In this document: positions 26,799-39,273 of the stretch, one piece after another
Layout of the letters: each line of letters starts with the position of its first letter
Numbering within the stretch: position 1 is the stretch's first letter
Assembly (NCBI RefSeq): GCF_040536835.1
Contig: NZ_CP159578.1
Coordinates: forward strand, 3,968,001-4,032,000
Direction: 5' to 3'
From: Salinicola endophyticus
GTDB taxonomy: Bacteria; Pseudomonadota; Gammaproteobacteria; Pseudomonadales; Halomonadaceae
DNA length: 64,000 nucleotides
Made by a program: the position numbers and the translations under genes
The notes under the pieces: model-generated
Seen by the model: the letters and a program-made list of their open reading frames with translations, nothing else
The model's database searches: none
What the model was told of the DNA's origin: nothing

Positions 26799-27700
26799 AC
26801 CAAGTCATCGTCCTCGGGGTTCCCCGCCGTCCGACAGAAGGCCAAGAAACGTTCGAGCAGCGGGCTGCGATACTTGTCGCGATGCAGCACCAGGCTTAAC
26901 TCGCGGGTCATCTCCAGCCCCACGTCGAGTTCGACCAGGCGCCCGTCGCGCAGCGCATGGCGCGCCTCCAGCCGCGACAGGCAGGTCAGCCCCAGCCCCG
27001 CCGCGGTGGCATTGATGATCGCCTCGGCGGAGTTGATCTCCAGCCCGGCACGCCACGCCGGCAGCCTGGGCGCGATATAGCGCATGAACTGCTCGCGGGT
27101 GCCCGAACCCGGCTCGCGCAGCAGCCACGACTCCGCCGCCAGCGCCTCGATCTCGAGCGGCCCTGCCGCGGCCAGCGGATGGTCGGCGGCGGCGGTCACC
27201 ACCAGCCGGTCCTGGCGCCAGGGGATGACGTCGAAGCGCGCATCGGCGACACGCCCCTCGATCATGCCGATATCCAGCTCGAACGCCTCCAGCGCGCTAC
27301 AGATCGCGGCGCTGTTGGCGATGGTGAGCTGCTGCTGCCGATGGCCGGTGGCATCGCGAAAGTCGCGCAGCAGGTGTGGCAGCAACTGATGGCCGATGGT
27401 GTAGCTGGCACCGATGTGTAGCTGGCCCCCCAGCGTGGTGGCGTCATCGAACAGCTGCTCGAGGGTCGCGCTGCGCGCCAGCAGCTCGTCCGCCAGCGGC
27501 AGCAGCCGGCGCCCCTGATCGTTGAGATAGAGCCGATTGCGGTGGCGGTCGAACAGGGTTCGCCCGCACTGCTTCTCCAGCTCGGCCAGAGCGATGCTCA
27601 GCGCCGGCTTGCTCAGCGCGAGCCGTTCGGCGGCGGCGGTCAGGGTGCGCTCGCGGGTCACACTGACGAAGACCTGGAGCTGGCGCAGGGTGATGGCCAT
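26795..27700 (-). CDS. LysR-family transcriptional regulator
   Basis: A 301-aa regulator. Residues 3-62 form the LysR winged helix (LRQLQVFVSVTRERTLTAAAERLALSK). Residues 90-295 form the two-lobed effector domain. GAGAGG precedes the ATG. It is divergent from the TDT-family exporter, which is likely its target. Its stop codon lies inside the terminal inverted repeat of repeat A copy 2. Confidence 0.9.
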   Translation of the reverse strand: MAITLRQLQVFVSVTRERTLTAAAERLALSKPALSIALAELEKQCGRTLFDRHRNRLYLNDQGRRLLPLADELLARSATLEQLFDDATTLGGQLHIGASYTIGHQLLPHLLRDFRDATGHRQQQLTIANSAAICSALEAFELDIGMIEGRVADARFDVIPWRQDRLVVTAAADHPLAAAGPLEIEALAAESWLLREPGSGTREQFMRYIAPRLPAWRAGLEINSAEAIINATAAGLGLTCLSRLEARHALRDGRLVELDVGLEMTRELSLVLHRDKYRSPLLERFLAFCRTAGNPEDDDLV

Positions 27701-27888
27701 GGAGTGCCTCTCGTCGCGGGTGGTATCTGGAACGCCACGCCTCGACGGTCATGTGGGCCGTAGCGTAAGACGCCCGGACATTTTCGTTAAATATAATAAA
27801 ACGCCAAGTGAAAAAAGTTAAAATATATCGATAGAACGAAAAGCCATAACATGGGTGGCATTCGATCATCGTCACCGTCGAGGCACCC

Positions 27889-28887
27889 ATGGCTACGCGC
27901 ATGATGACCCTGCACCAGCGCCTGCAGCACACCCCCACGCCCATGGCCGGCCTGGCCCTGGGGATCTCGAGTCTCGGCTGGGCCTGGGAGAGCTTCGCTC
28001 CGCTGGGCGGTGTGGCGCAGGTGAGCGGCGCGCTGATCGCCAGCGTGCTGCTGGCGCTGCTGACAGCCAAGTTCGTGCTCCACCCGCGGCGGCTGTGGGC
28101 GGATCTGGCCCACCCGGTGGTGGGCAGCGTGGTCCCCACCTTCGCCATGGCGACCATGGTGGTGTCGAAGGCCGCGGGCACCTGGCTCGCACCAAACCTG
28201 GGCGTGACCCTGTGGCTGGTCGCGGTGGCGCTGCACCTGCTGTTCCTGGTCGCCTTCGTGGTGCATCGGGTGCGCGGCTTCGAGCTGCACCACATGGTGC
28301 CGGCGTGGTTCGTGCCGCCGGTGGGCATCATCGTCGCCGACGTCGCCTTTCCCGGCGTGGCCGCGCTGCATCCACTGGCCCTGGGCCTGCTCTGGCTGGG
28401 CATGGGTCTCTACGCGGTGCTGCTGCCGGTGATGATCTACCGGCTGATCTTCGCCGCCGAGATCCCCGACCCGGCCAAGCCCACCATCGCGATCATGGCG
28501 GCCCCCGCCAGCCTCTCGCTGGCCGGCTATCTGAGCGTGGTCGCCAGCCCCTCGCCGCTTCTGGTGGCCCTGCTCGGCGGCATCGCGGTGCTGATGACGC
28601 TGATCATCTACCTGGCCTTCATTCGGCTGCTGCGCCTGCCCTACAGCCCCGGCTACGCCGCCTTCACCTTCCCCATGGTGATCGGCGCCACGGCACTGGT
28701 GAAGACCGCCGCCTGGATGCAGCACGTCGGCTTCCACCACCATGACATCGCCATCGTCCACGGCCTAGCCACGCTGGAGATCGTCGTCGCCAGTGTGATC
28801 GTCGGCTATGTGGCGCTGCGCTATCTGAGCTTTTATCTGGTCACCTGGCGCCTGGCCGCGCACGCCGATATCGCTGGTGCGGGATGA
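27889..28887 (+). CDS. TDT/TehA-family (SLAC1-like) transporter
   Basis: A 332-aa inner-membrane protein with ten hydrophobic helices. Motifs PMAGLALGISSLGWAW, VPAWFVPPVGIIVADV and FTFPMVIGATA are typical of the tellurite-resistance/dicarboxylate transporter (TDT) family, which includes TehA and sulfite or anion channels. The substrate is unknown. The 188-bp spacer to the divergent LysR gene is very A/T-rich at 27779-27850, consistent with promoters. Confidence 0.85.
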   Translation: MATRMMTLHQRLQHTPTPMAGLALGISSLGWAWESFAPLGGVAQVSGALIASVLLALLTAKFVLHPRRLWADLAHPVVGSVVPTFAMATMVVSKAAGTWLAPNLGVTLWLVAVALHLLFLVAFVVHRVRGFELHHMVPAWFVPPVGIIVADVAFPGVAALHPLALGLLWLGMGLYAVLLPVMIYRLIFAAEIPDPAKPTIAIMAAPASLSLAGYLSVVASPSPLLVALLGGIAVLMTLIIYLAFIRLLRLPYSPGYAAFTFPMVIGATALVKTAAWMQHVGFHHHDIAIVHGLATLEIVVASVIVGYVALRYLSFYLVTWRLAAHADIAGAG

Positions 28888-28946
28888 TCTTTGCGCCACA
28901 GGCCGTATGATCGCAGGTAGACCCGACAGCGCGAGGCCACCCGGCC

Positions 28947-30617
28947 ATGATTCTCCCCAGCCCCCATGCCGATAGCGACAACTGGACCCTGACCACCACG
29001 CCGGTGCGCTCGCCGCGGGGTGCGGTCGCCGCCCAGCACCGGCTCGCTGCCCGCGCCGGGGCGGCCCAGCTCGAGGCCGGCGGCAATGCCGTCGATGCCA
29101 TCGTCGCCACCGCCTACGCCCTCAACGCCGTCGAGCCGTGGATGTGCGGGCTGGGCGGCTCGGGCTTCATGGTGATCTGGCTGGCCCGGGAACAGCGCGC
29201 CGTGGCGCTCGACTTCCAGGGCACACTGCCCGCCGCCATCCGCCTGGACGACTACCCGATCGACCCCGCCCGGCCCCACACCCCGATGGGGTTTCCCGGG
29301 GTGGTCGACGACGCCAACATCGCAGGCTATCGCTCGATCACCGTGCCCGGTGCGGTGGCCGGGCTCGACCATGCCCTGGCGCGCTTCGGCTCGCGCCCCC
29401 GCGCCGAGGTCATGGCGCCGGCCATCGCGCTTGCCGAGCGCGGCCTTCAGGTCGACTGGTTCACCACGCTGCAGATCGCGCTGTGTGCCCCCACCCTGGC
29501 CCGCGACCCCACCTCGGCGGCGATCTACCTGCCCGGCGGGCATCCGGCCACGCCGGAGAGCCACCTGCGCATACCGCAGTTGGCCGACACGCTCCGCGAG
29601 ATCGCCGCCGGCGGCGCGGAAACCTTCTATCGCGGCGAGCTGGCGAAGCAGATCGTCGCCGATCTCCAGGCCGGCGGTTCACGCCTGACACGCGAGGATC
29701 TAGCAGGCTACGCGGTGCACGAATACGCGCCGATGCTGGCCTCGCACCGTGGCTATACGCTCTACACCCCCGGGGAAACCTCGGGCGGGCTGCGTCAGCG
29801 CGAGATGCTGTCCCACGCCGGGGCGGCGATGCCGGTGCCGCCCGCGCGGCCGACCCCGGCGACCTGGGTGGCCTACGCCGAGGCGCTGGAAGCGTGCTGG
29901 CGCCAGCACAAGATCCGCACCGGCGTGCTGCCGCCAAGTGCCGGCGAGGATGTGAACGGAGGGAACGCAAACGGAGAGAGCATCGACGGCGAACACGGCG
30001 CCTGCACCTCGTCGATGTCCGCGGTGGACGCCGACGGCAACATGGTCGCGCTCACCTATACCCTGCTCAATCGCTTCGGTTCCGGGGTCACATTGCCCAC
30101 CACCGGCATGCTGATGAACGACAGCGTCAGCTACTTCGACCCGCGCCCCGGCTATCCCACGACCATGGCCGGCGGCAAGCGCATCAACTCGTCGAACATG
30201 TGCCCCACGGTGGCAGTGAAGGACGGCGAAGCGCGCTTCTCGGTGGGCGCATCCGGCGGCAACCTGATCATGCCGGCGGTGACCCAGGTCGCGGCGCTGA
30301 TGATGGACTTCGGCATGAGCCTGGAAGAAGCCGTGCAGCACCCGCGTCTCGACGCCAGCCATCGCGGCTCGATACGCGTCGACCCGCGCTTCGACGCGGC
30401 AACGCTGGCGGCGCTGGAATCGCGCTTTCCCCTGGAGATCGCCCAGTCGCTGGTGTTTCCCAAGCTCTATGCCTGTGTCTCGGGCGTGGCGCGCGACCCC
30501 GAGTCGGGCGAGTGTGTCGGCCTCCATGATCCCACCCAGCCGATCGGCGGCGGCGCCACGCCGGCACCGTTCCAGCTCGACCCGCTCACCGACACCGCGC
30601 CGGAGGTGCGCCCATGA
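28947..30617 (+). CDS. Gamma-glutamyltransferase-family protein
   Basis: A 556-aa Ntn-hydrolase. The N-terminal part has GGNAVDAIVATAYALNAVEP and GLGGSGFMV. The autoprocessing site aligns at Thr354 (ACTSSMSAVDADGN): the nucleophile is retained, but the following residues are Ser-Ser where classical enzymes have Thr-His. The oxyanion glycines (GASGGN) and PIGGG are also present. No signal peptide is seen, so it appears cytosolic, unlike E. coli GGT. It may act on gamma-glutamyl compounds, acyl-lactams or another amide. Its stop overlaps the GhrA-like start (ATGA), implying one operon. Confidence 0.82.
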   Translation: MILPSPHADSDNWTLTTTPVRSPRGAVAAQHRLAARAGAAQLEAGGNAVDAIVATAYALNAVEPWMCGLGGSGFMVIWLAREQRAVALDFQGTLPAAIRLDDYPIDPARPHTPMGFPGVVDDANIAGYRSITVPGAVAGLDHALARFGSRPRAEVMAPAIALAERGLQVDWFTTLQIALCAPTLARDPTSAAIYLPGGHPATPESHLRIPQLADTLREIAAGGAETFYRGELAKQIVADLQAGGSRLTREDLAGYAVHEYAPMLASHRGYTLYTPGETSGGLRQREMLSHAGAAMPVPPARPTPATWVAYAEALEACWRQHKIRTGVLPPSAGEDVNGGNANGESIDGEHGACTSSMSAVDADGNMVALTYTLLNRFGSGVTLPTTGMLMNDSVSYFDPRPGYPTTMAGGKRINSSNMCPTVAVKDGEARFSVGASGGNLIMPAVTQVAALMMDFGMSLEEAVQHPRLDASHRGSIRVDPRFDAATLAALESRFPLEIAQSLVFPKLYACVSGVARDPESGECVGLHDPTQPIGGGATPAPFQLDPLTDTAPEVRP

Positions 30618-31567
30618 ATGCCGCCCAGACGCGTGCCACGATCGTCGTCTCGATCCCCAATGCGGCCAAGATCGAGTGGTGGATCGCTCAGCTCGCCCCG
30701 CTGCTGCCCGGCTGGACGCTGCGCCCGGTGGATGACCCCGGCGACCCGGACGCGGTCAGCTATGCGGTGGTCTGGCGCCCCGCCGACGGCACCTTCACTC
30801 CCTTCCCCAACCTCAAGGCGATCGTGTCGCTGGGGGCGGGCATCGATCACGTCCTGGCCGACCGCGAGCTGCCGTCGGGGGTGCCGATCATCCGTACCGT
30901 GGGCACGGACCTGACCCAGCGCATGCGCGAGTACGTGGCGCTGCACGTGCTGCGCCATCATCGTGAGATGCCCGCGATCGCCGCCAACCAGCGTCGGCAG
31001 CGCTGGGCGCAGCAGGTGGTACCGCCGGCCACCCGGCGCCGGGTCGGGGTCATGGGGCTCGGTAACCTGGGCGGTGCCGCGGCGCGCACGCTCGCCGGGC
31101 TCGGTTTCGAGACGCTCGGCTGGGCACGCACGCAGCGCGAGATCGAAGGGGTCATCACCTACGCCGGCGAGTCCGAATTCGCTGCTTTCCTCCAGCGCTG
31201 CGAGATTCTGGTCTGTCTGCTGCCGCTGACGCCCGCCACCGAGAATCTCCTCGACGCCGCGCTGTTCGCCAGGCTGCCCCGCGGCGCCAGCCTGATCAAC
31301 GCCGGGCGCGGCCCCCACCTGGTCGAGGATGATCTGCTCGCCGCGCTCGCCAGCGGCCAGTTGAGCCACGCCACGCTCGATGTCTTCCGCCAGGAGCCGC
31401 TACCCGAGGCGCACCCGTTCTGGCGCCATCAGCAGATCACCGTGACGCCGCATGTCGCCTCGCTGATCGACCCGGAGAGCGGCAGCCGTATCGTCGCCGC
31501 CAATATCCGAGAGTTCGAGGCCCACGGCGAGGTCGCCGATCTCGCCGATGCCGCGCGCGGCTACTGA
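30614..31567 (+). CDS. GhrA-like glyoxylate/hydroxypyruvate reductase
   Basis: A 317-aa NAD(P)H-dependent D-2-hydroxyacid dehydrogenase. The nucleotide fold is VGVMGLGNLGGAAARTL. The catalytic Arg lies in INAGRGPHLVEDDLL, the Glu in LDVFRQEPLP and the His in TPHVASLID. This order and the length match GhrA rather than SerA or DdlA-type enzymes. GAGGTG precedes the ATG and the gene overlaps the GGT gene by 4 bp, so the two are translationally coupled and probably share a pathway. Confidence 0.88.
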   Translation: MNAAQTRATIVVSIPNAAKIEWWIAQLAPLLPGWTLRPVDDPGDPDAVSYAVVWRPADGTFTPFPNLKAIVSLGAGIDHVLADRELPSGVPIIRTVGTDLTQRMREYVALHVLRHHREMPAIAANQRRQRWAQQVVPPATRRRVGVMGLGNLGGAAARTLAGLGFETLGWARTQREIEGVITYAGESEFAAFLQRCEILVCLLPLTPATENLLDAALFARLPRGASLINAGRGPHLVEDDLLAALASGQLSHATLDVFRQEPLPEAHPFWRHQQITVTPHVASLIDPESGSRIVAANIREFEAHGEVADLADAARGY

Positions 31568-31657
31568 ACGGCGGAGCTTTGCCGTTCGAGTTGCTAAACT
31601 GCCTGTGCACAAGACCATCATCGATACGTTATCCACAGCCGTACGCCGAGGGGTTTC

Positions 31658-32515
<858 letters not shown>

Positions 32516-32559
32516 CGCTCGAGACACTTCCCACCCCAACCGCGCCGATCGACCCAAAG

Positions 32560-32712
32560 CCCATCCCCCTCTGACGATGGGTGCCGGGGGCAGGGTAAAG
32601 CGAGGGTCCTTTGCCAGGGATAGCAAAGGTAGCGCCCAGTGAGGGGTTCACAGCGCCCTCGCGACCTCCTGCCGCCGGATACGCCCACGTCGTCTCGCGA
32701 TTGTGAAAGGCG
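32560..32712 (-). repeat. Dispersed intergenic repeat family B, copy 2
   Basis: Inverted relative to the copy at 1053-1198, with the same blocks in reverse order. The central hairpin at 32608-32629 (CCTTTGCCA-GGGA-TAGCAAAGG) differs by one position that still allows a G-U pair. The copy ends with a short local duplication of AAGGCGTTCT. No gene lies in the spacer. Confidence 0.8.
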
Positions 32713-32728
32713 TTCTGAGAAAGGCGTT

Positions 32729-34150
32729 CTAAAGAGCGAGCGCCTCGCCCAACAGCCGGCCATTCTCCAGACAGTCGCCCACGGCGATACCGCCGCGCCA
32801 GTTGCCGCCCAGGTGCAAACCGGGGTGACGTTCCAGCGCGGCGTCGAGGCGTGCCAGCCGCTCGCCGTGGCCGAGTTCGTATTGTGGAATCGCCTGCGGC
32901 CAGCGCACTACCCGCCGCCATACCGGTTCACCGCGAATACCCAGAATATCGCCCAAGTCCGCCTGCACGCGCTGACTGAGGGTGTCGTCGTCGCCCGCCG
33001 CGGCCTCGGGGGATTGGCGGCCGCCGATGAAGACGTTGAGCAGTTTGTGGCCGTCAGGGGCGCGTCCGGGAAAGAGCGTGGAGGGGAACAGCGCGCCCAG
33101 CGTCGGCCGCCCTTCGGCCCGCGGGATGAGCACACCGAAGCCATCCAGCGGGTGGTCGATATCGGCATCGCGAAAGCCCAGCGCCACGGCATTCACCGGC
33201 GGATAGACGATCTCCGCCAGCGGCTCGGCCAGGGCCGGATCGAGCGCTTCGAGCCAGCGCGCCGCCAGCGGCGCCGGCACCGCCAGCAGCAGCTGCCGCC
33301 CACGCCATTCGCGGCCATCACGCGCGGCCGCCACCCAACCCTGCGCATCGCGACGCACGCCGACGATCTCGCAGCCGGTCTCGATGGCGGCACTCGGCTG
33401 CGCCGTGATGCACTCGGCCAGACGCTCGGCCAGGCGCGCAAGCCCCTCGGGGAAACTGACCAGCTGACCGCGCCAGGCGGCCGGTATCGGCGAGGGCTCG
33501 CGCCGGCTCTGGCGCAGGCGCTTGAGACCGCCGAGGATCAGCGAGCGGTGCTCGCGCTCGATCGCCGCCAGGCGCGGCATCGCCGCCTGCACCGAGAGCC
33601 TGGCCGGGTCCCCGGCGTAGACCCCGGAGACGAAGGGGTCGACCATGCGCTGGAGCACGCGCCGGCCGAGACGCCGCTCGACGAACGCCGCCAGCGACTC
33701 CTCCGCCTGGCGCCCGCGCGGCAGCAGCGGCTCGCGCAGCAGCCGGGCCCAGCCGCGCCAGCCGATGATCGGGCTGGTCAGCGCCTCGGCCGGTGTCATG
33801 GGCAGCGCCACCGGCTTGCCGTCGAGCACCACATAGCGTTTGTTGGCGACGCGGTTGGCCGGCTGCGCCTCACCCAAGAGATCGAGTTCGTCGAGCAGCG
33901 CGTAGAGCGGCGGCTTCATGATCACCGTGTTGGGGCCGTGCTCGATCTGCCACTCGCCGTCGCGCTCGCTGGCGATATTGCCGCCGACACGCGCCCCGGC
34001 TTCGAGCAGCGTCACCTGTCGGCCCTGCTTGGCCAGGGCCCAGGCAGCGGCGAGGCCGGTGGCCCCAGCGCCGACGATCAGGGTCTCGGAAGGCGCGTCA
34101 TGGCGGGCGGCAGGCGTGTCGGCTGGAGCATCTGGAGCATGGCTGGTCAT
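32729..34150 (-). CDS. Protoporphyrinogen oxidase, HemY type
   Basis: A 473-aa FAD oxidase making protoporphyrin IX, the penultimate haem step. The FAD motif TLIVGAGATGLAAAWALA is followed by EAGARVGGNI and a conserved EHGPNTV (HGPNT is typical of HemY). RLGRRVLQRMVDPFVSGVYAGDP is the membrane-facing region of this family, and the C-terminal GNWRGGIAVGDC is also conserved. I take the ATG at 34150. Presence of HemY rather than HemG or HemJ is not unusual in this group. Confidence 0.88.
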   Translation of the reverse strand: MTSHAPDAPADTPAARHDAPSETLIVGAGATGLAAAWALAKQGRQVTLLEAGARVGGNIASERDGEWQIEHGPNTVIMKPPLYALLDELDLLGEAQPANRVANKRYVVLDGKPVALPMTPAEALTSPIIGWRGWARLLREPLLPRGRQAEESLAAFVERRLGRRVLQRMVDPFVSGVYAGDPARLSVQAAMPRLAAIEREHRSLILGGLKRLRQSRREPSPIPAAWRGQLVSFPEGLARLAERLAECITAQPSAAIETGCEIVGVRRDAQGWVAAARDGREWRGRQLLLAVPAPLAARWLEALDPALAEPLAEIVYPPVNAVALGFRDADIDHPLDGFGVLIPRAEGRPTLGALFPSTLFPGRAPDGHKLLNVFIGGRQSPEAAAGDDDTLSQRVQADLGDILGIRGEPVWRRVVRWPQAIPQYELGHGERLARLDAALERHPGLHLGGNWRGGIAVGDCLENGRLLGEALAL

Positions 34151-34209
34151 GGGAGCTCGCGCAGGAGAGTGTTCTGTGAAGTTTACGCAGACATCGCGCG
34201 CCCCGCATC

Positions 34210-34245
34210 CGGTCGGCGTGCGGCGTCTTGCCGCCACGCCGACCG
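34210..34245 (-). terminator. Hairpin terminating the arylsulfotransferase gene
   Basis: An 11-bp perfect outer stem (CGGTCGGCGTG with CACGCCGACCG) continues through a bulged C into CGGC/GCCG. It starts 18 bp after the stop on the minus strand. No T-run is present. Confidence 0.6.
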
Positions 34246-34262
34246 ATAGGAACGCTCACGGT

Positions 34263-35621
34263 TTACTTGTCTGCCGTGCCCGGATGACAGCCGGGCGCCG
34301 CCACATAAATGTCGCAGTCCGGCATCACCGCGTGCTCCTGATGCGGCGTACCCTGCGGCGCCCAGTCATAATCCACCAGCTGCGCCCGGTAGACCTGGTT
34401 GGTGACGTAGTCGTCGCCCGGCATCGACTTGCCGAAGAACGGGCTCACGTACTCCCACACGATCTCGCCTGACGGCGTGACCTGGAACAGCCGGCCGTCC
34501 TGGCCCTCGTCGATCAGCGTATTGCCGTTGGGCAGCCGCCGCGCGCTCGAGATGAACGAGCTGTAGAAGGTATAGGGCGAAATGCCCGACATACTGCCGG
34601 TGTACTGCCACACGATCTTGCCGCTGCTCGGATTGACCTCGATCACCCGGGAGGAGGAGAAAAACCCCTGCTTCGACGGCGGGAAGCCGGCATTGCCCTG
34701 GTTGTCGAAGATCAACAGGTTGCCGGCCCCCGGCAGGCCCTCGGGGATGATGTGGACGTCGTGGGCCCCCACGGTCTGGTCCACGGGGCGGCCGAGCTTG
34801 CCATTGAGCTTGAGCGCCGGCAGATCGGGGCCGATACGCCAGACGATCTCACCGCTCTGCCGGTCGACGATGAACATGACGTTGGCGTTGCGCGAGTTGA
34901 CCAGAATATTGTCCGGCGCGAAGCGCTCATCACCGGCGTCGTGCCAGCGATTGGGGCCCAGCGGTACCGCCGTGTTCAGATGCAGAAAGTCGGGATCCTC
35001 GGAATCCTTGAGCGCACGCAGGCCGACATCGGAAAAGCCCATCTCATCGAGATGATCGCCGGCCTTCCACGACCAGACCACCCGGCCGGATGGGTCGACC
35101 TCCTCGACGGCGTTGTCGATGACCGGATAATCGAAACCGTTGAGTTCACGCATCCCGGCGGTCATCACCAGGTTATTGCCGTTGGGCAGCCGGCGCATGT
35201 CGTGATGCTGGTAGACCGGATGCTGCTGGCTGCCCCACTGCCACTCAACATCGCCGTCCCAATTCACCTCGGCCACGGTGGCGTTGGTGAGACCGTTGCC
35301 GGGGCTGGCGTGCTCGGGGAGCTTGTCGACCCGCGCCAGCTGCACCAGCAGATGCCCTTTCTCGCCGCCGGCCTGCGCAGCGGAGAGCGGCACCGGTGGG
35401 AAGCTCTCGTAATCCCAGCGGTGCACTTCGTTGCCGTTCATGTCGATCAGGTGGGTCTGACGGTCGCCGCCGGGAAACAGCACGAAGCCGTTGTAGGCGC
35501 GTTCGGGATCGTAGTAGGTCGTACCGGTGGGAAAGCTGCTGGGCAAGGCCAGCACCGTGGTCGCCGAGGCCATCAGCCAGGCCCCCATCACTGCCGATAC
35601 GGCTGTGCTCCGTGACACCAT
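34263..35621 (-). CDS. Arylsulfotransferase (ASST)-family periplasmic protein
   Basis: A 452-aa secreted protein with a signal peptide ending VLALP. Multiple Trp/Gly-rich beta-propeller repeats such as GNNLVMTAGMRE, GRVVWSWKAGDH and GEIVWEY follow. Histidine-bearing loops (YQHHDMRRLP, VGAHDVHIIP) correspond to the catalytic His positions of arylsulfate sulfotransferases. Two cysteines near the C-terminus could form a disulfide. The usual partner thiol oxidoreductases are absent. The donor and acceptor are unknown. AGGAG precedes the ATG. Confidence 0.82.
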   Translation of the reverse strand: MVSRSTAVSAVMGAWLMASATTVLALPSSFPTGTTYYDPERAYNGFVLFPGGDRQTHLIDMNGNEVHRWDYESFPPVPLSAAQAGGEKGHLLVQLARVDKLPEHASPGNGLTNATVAEVNWDGDVEWQWGSQQHPVYQHHDMRRLPNGNNLVMTAGMRELNGFDYPVIDNAVEEVDPSGRVVWSWKAGDHLDEMGFSDVGLRALKDSEDPDFLHLNTAVPLGPNRWHDAGDERFAPDNILVNSRNANVMFIVDRQSGEIVWRIGPDLPALKLNGKLGRPVDQTVGAHDVHIIPEGLPGAGNLLIFDNQGNAGFPPSKQGFFSSSRVIEVNPSSGKIVWQYTGSMSGISPYTFYSSFISSARRLPNGNTLIDEGQDGRLFQVTPSGEIVWEYVSPFFGKSMPGDDYVTNQVYRAQLVDYDWAPQGTPHQEHAVMPDCDIYVAAPGCHPGTADK

Positions 35622-35877
35622 CGCTCGTCGCTCCTTCGTCGAGTCTCGCCCTTTACGGGCCTGGGCCTGGCCGGCATGACAGCCTACCGGCGCACCTTGT
35701 CTGGCCGGCGATGGCAGCGATACACCATCGCCGGCTTTCAGATAGACCCGCGCGACGCCATTTTTCTCCCTGTCAGGAGACGTTGGGTACCTGGGCGATC
35801 GGCGTCGGCACCGCTAAGCCCTTCTCGTCGCCCAAGGGCGTGATGGATTCCACCCAGCGGTGATGATGCCCGTGGTG
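35622..35877. other. Spacer between the ASST gene and ybiT
   Basis: I see no confident gene here. The minus strand stays open in the ybiT frame for 34 codons past its TAG, with a His-rich start. This spacer also carries the ASST promoter, not resolvable by eye. Confidence 0.4.
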
Positions 35878-37464
<1,587 letters not shown>

Positions 37465-37597
37465 AGGTAGGTACTCGCGGGGGACGGCGTGAATGAAGCG
37501 TCCGGGCGCATGTGGCCGGCGCGGGCGCATTGTACGCGCCCGCCGCCGCGGCGATCCACCATCAGCCGATGACAGCGGAACGCCAGGGCTTCCCGGC

Positions 37598-39112
37598 TCA
37601 CTCCCCCCGCGGGAAGCGCTGCGCCTCCTCGAGCACGTTGAGATCCATATGGTTGCGCATGTAGCGCTGCGAGGCGTCCTGCAACGGCTGATGATCCCAG
37701 GGGTAGTAGTGGCCGTTGCGCAGCGCCTCGTAGACCACCAGGCGCTGGGCCTGGCTCTCGCGCACCTCGGCATCGAAGCGCGGCATGTCCCAGCGCGCGC
37801 GCATCTGGGCCTGAAACGCCGCCAGCGTCTCGGCGTGGGCCGGGTCCGTGGCCAGGTTGTGGCGCTCGCGGGGGTCCGCTTCGAGATCGAACAGCTGCGG
37901 CGGGTCGAGCTCGCAGTGGTTGAACTTCCAGCGCCCCTGGCGGATCGTCACCAGCGGCGCATAGCTGCCTTCAGCGGCGTACTCCATGTAGACCGGCGCC
38001 TCGCGCGTGCCACCCTGGGCCAGCGGCAGCAGCGACTGACCGTCGGTCCAGGGCGCGACCTCGGAGAGATCGATGCCGACCAGATCGGCCAGGGTGGCGT
38101 TGATATCGATGGTCGAGACCGGCGTGTCGACGCTGGCCGGCGCCAGCCCCGGGGCGGCGATCATCAGCGGCACCCGCGAGGAGCCGTCGAACGGGCTCAT
38201 TTTGAACCACAGCCCCTTCTCGCCCAGCATGTCGCCGTGATCGGAGCAGACCACGATGATGGTGTTCTCGGCCATGCGGGTGCGCTCGAGCACATCGAGA
38301 ATGCCGCCGACCTTGTCGTCGATATAGGAGATATTGGCGAAGTAGCCGCGCCGCGCCCGGCGCACGTGCTCGGGCTGGATATCGAATTTCTCGTAATCGT
38401 TGGCAATGAAGATGCGCTGGGAGTGCGGGTCCAGCTCATCGAATGCCAGCGCGCCTTCGGCGGGTTCGAGCTGTTCGCAGTCCGCGTACAGATCCCAGTA
38501 CTGGCGCCGCGCCACGTAAGGGTCGTGGGGGTGGGTGAAGCTCACGCACAGCGCCCAGGGCCGCGAATCCTGGCCCCGCGAGAGATCGAACAGTTTCTGC
38601 TCGGCGTGGAAGGCGACCTCGTCGTCGTACTCCATCTGGTTGGAGATTTCCGCCACCCCGGCGCCGGTCACCGAGCCCAGGTTGTGATACCACCAGTCGA
38701 TGCGCTCGCCCGGCTTGCGGTAGTCCGGCGTCCAGCCGAAATCCGCCGGATAGACGTCGGTGGTCAGGCGCGTCTCGAAGCCGTGGAGCTGATCCGGGCC
38801 GACGAAGTGCATCTTGCCCGAGAGACAGGTGGAGTAGCCGGCCCGGCGCAGGTGGTGGGCCCAGGTCGGCACGGCGGAGCGGAACTCCGCGGCGTTGTCG
38901 TAGACCCCGGTGCGCGACGGCAGCTGGCCGGACATGAAGGCGGCGCGCCCCGGCGCACACAGATAGCTGGGGGTGTAGGCGCGATTGAAGTTGACCGCCC
39001 GCTTGGCGAGCGCCTTGAGATTGGGCGCATGCAGAAAGTCGGCCGGCCCGTTCTCGAACAGGGTACCGTTCATCTGATCCGCCATCAGCACCAGAATATT
39101 GGGTCGTGTCAT
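37598..39112 (-). CDS. betC: Choline-sulfatase
   Basis: A 504-aa hydrolase releasing sulfate and choline, the latter a precursor of the osmoprotectant glycine betaine. The formylglycine motif is C52-A-P-G-R56 within [20 protein letters not shown]. Metal-ligand motifs are LMADQMN near residue 10 and [10 protein letters not shown]. The C-terminal extension with [19 protein letters not shown] is typical of BetC-type choline sulfatases. GGGGGA precedes the ATG. It stands alone: the bet dehydrogenases and a formylglycine-generating enzyme are not in this window. Confidence 0.88.
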   Translation of the reverse strand: MTRPNILVLMADQMNGTLFENGPADFLHAPNLKALAKRAVNFNRAYTPSYLCAPGRAAFMSGQLPSRTGVYDNAAEFRSAVPTWAHHLRRAGYSTCLSGKMHFVGPDQLHGFETRLTTDVYPADFGWTPDYRKPGERIDWWYHNLGSVTGAGVAEISNQMEYDDEVAFHAEQKLFDLSRGQDSRPWALCVSFTHPHDPYVARRQYWDLYADCEQLEPAEGALAFDELDPHSQRIFIANDYEKFDIQPEHVRRARRGYFANISYIDDKVGGILDVLERTRMAENTIIVVCSDHGDMLGEKGLWFKMSPFDGSSRVPLMIAAPGLAPASVDTPVSTIDINATLADLVGIDLSEVAPWTDGQSLLPLAQGGTREAPVYMEYAAEGSYAPLVTIRQGRWKFNHCELDPPQLFDLEADPRERHNLATDPAHAETLAAFQAQMRARWDMPRFDAEVRESQAQRLVVYEALRNGHYYPWDHQPLQDASQRYMRNHMDLNVLEEAQRFPRGE

Positions 39113-39273
39113 GGGTCCCCCGGCAGCGTTGCGTGGTCGTCGCCCCTGCGACGGCAGGGGAGTCCCAGCATGCGCGGCGGCGGCGCATCGGCACAAACGA
39201 TGGATTCGGTGTCTCAGCCCCAGCCAGGCTGGGGCTAGGCTTCATCCGAAAACTACCGGTGCTCGGGTAGGCC

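Noticed and set aside
37465..37773. N-terminal extension of ybiT
   Set aside because: It overlaps the antisense end of betC, is Arg-rich, and the TTG at 37464 reproduces the known N-terminus.
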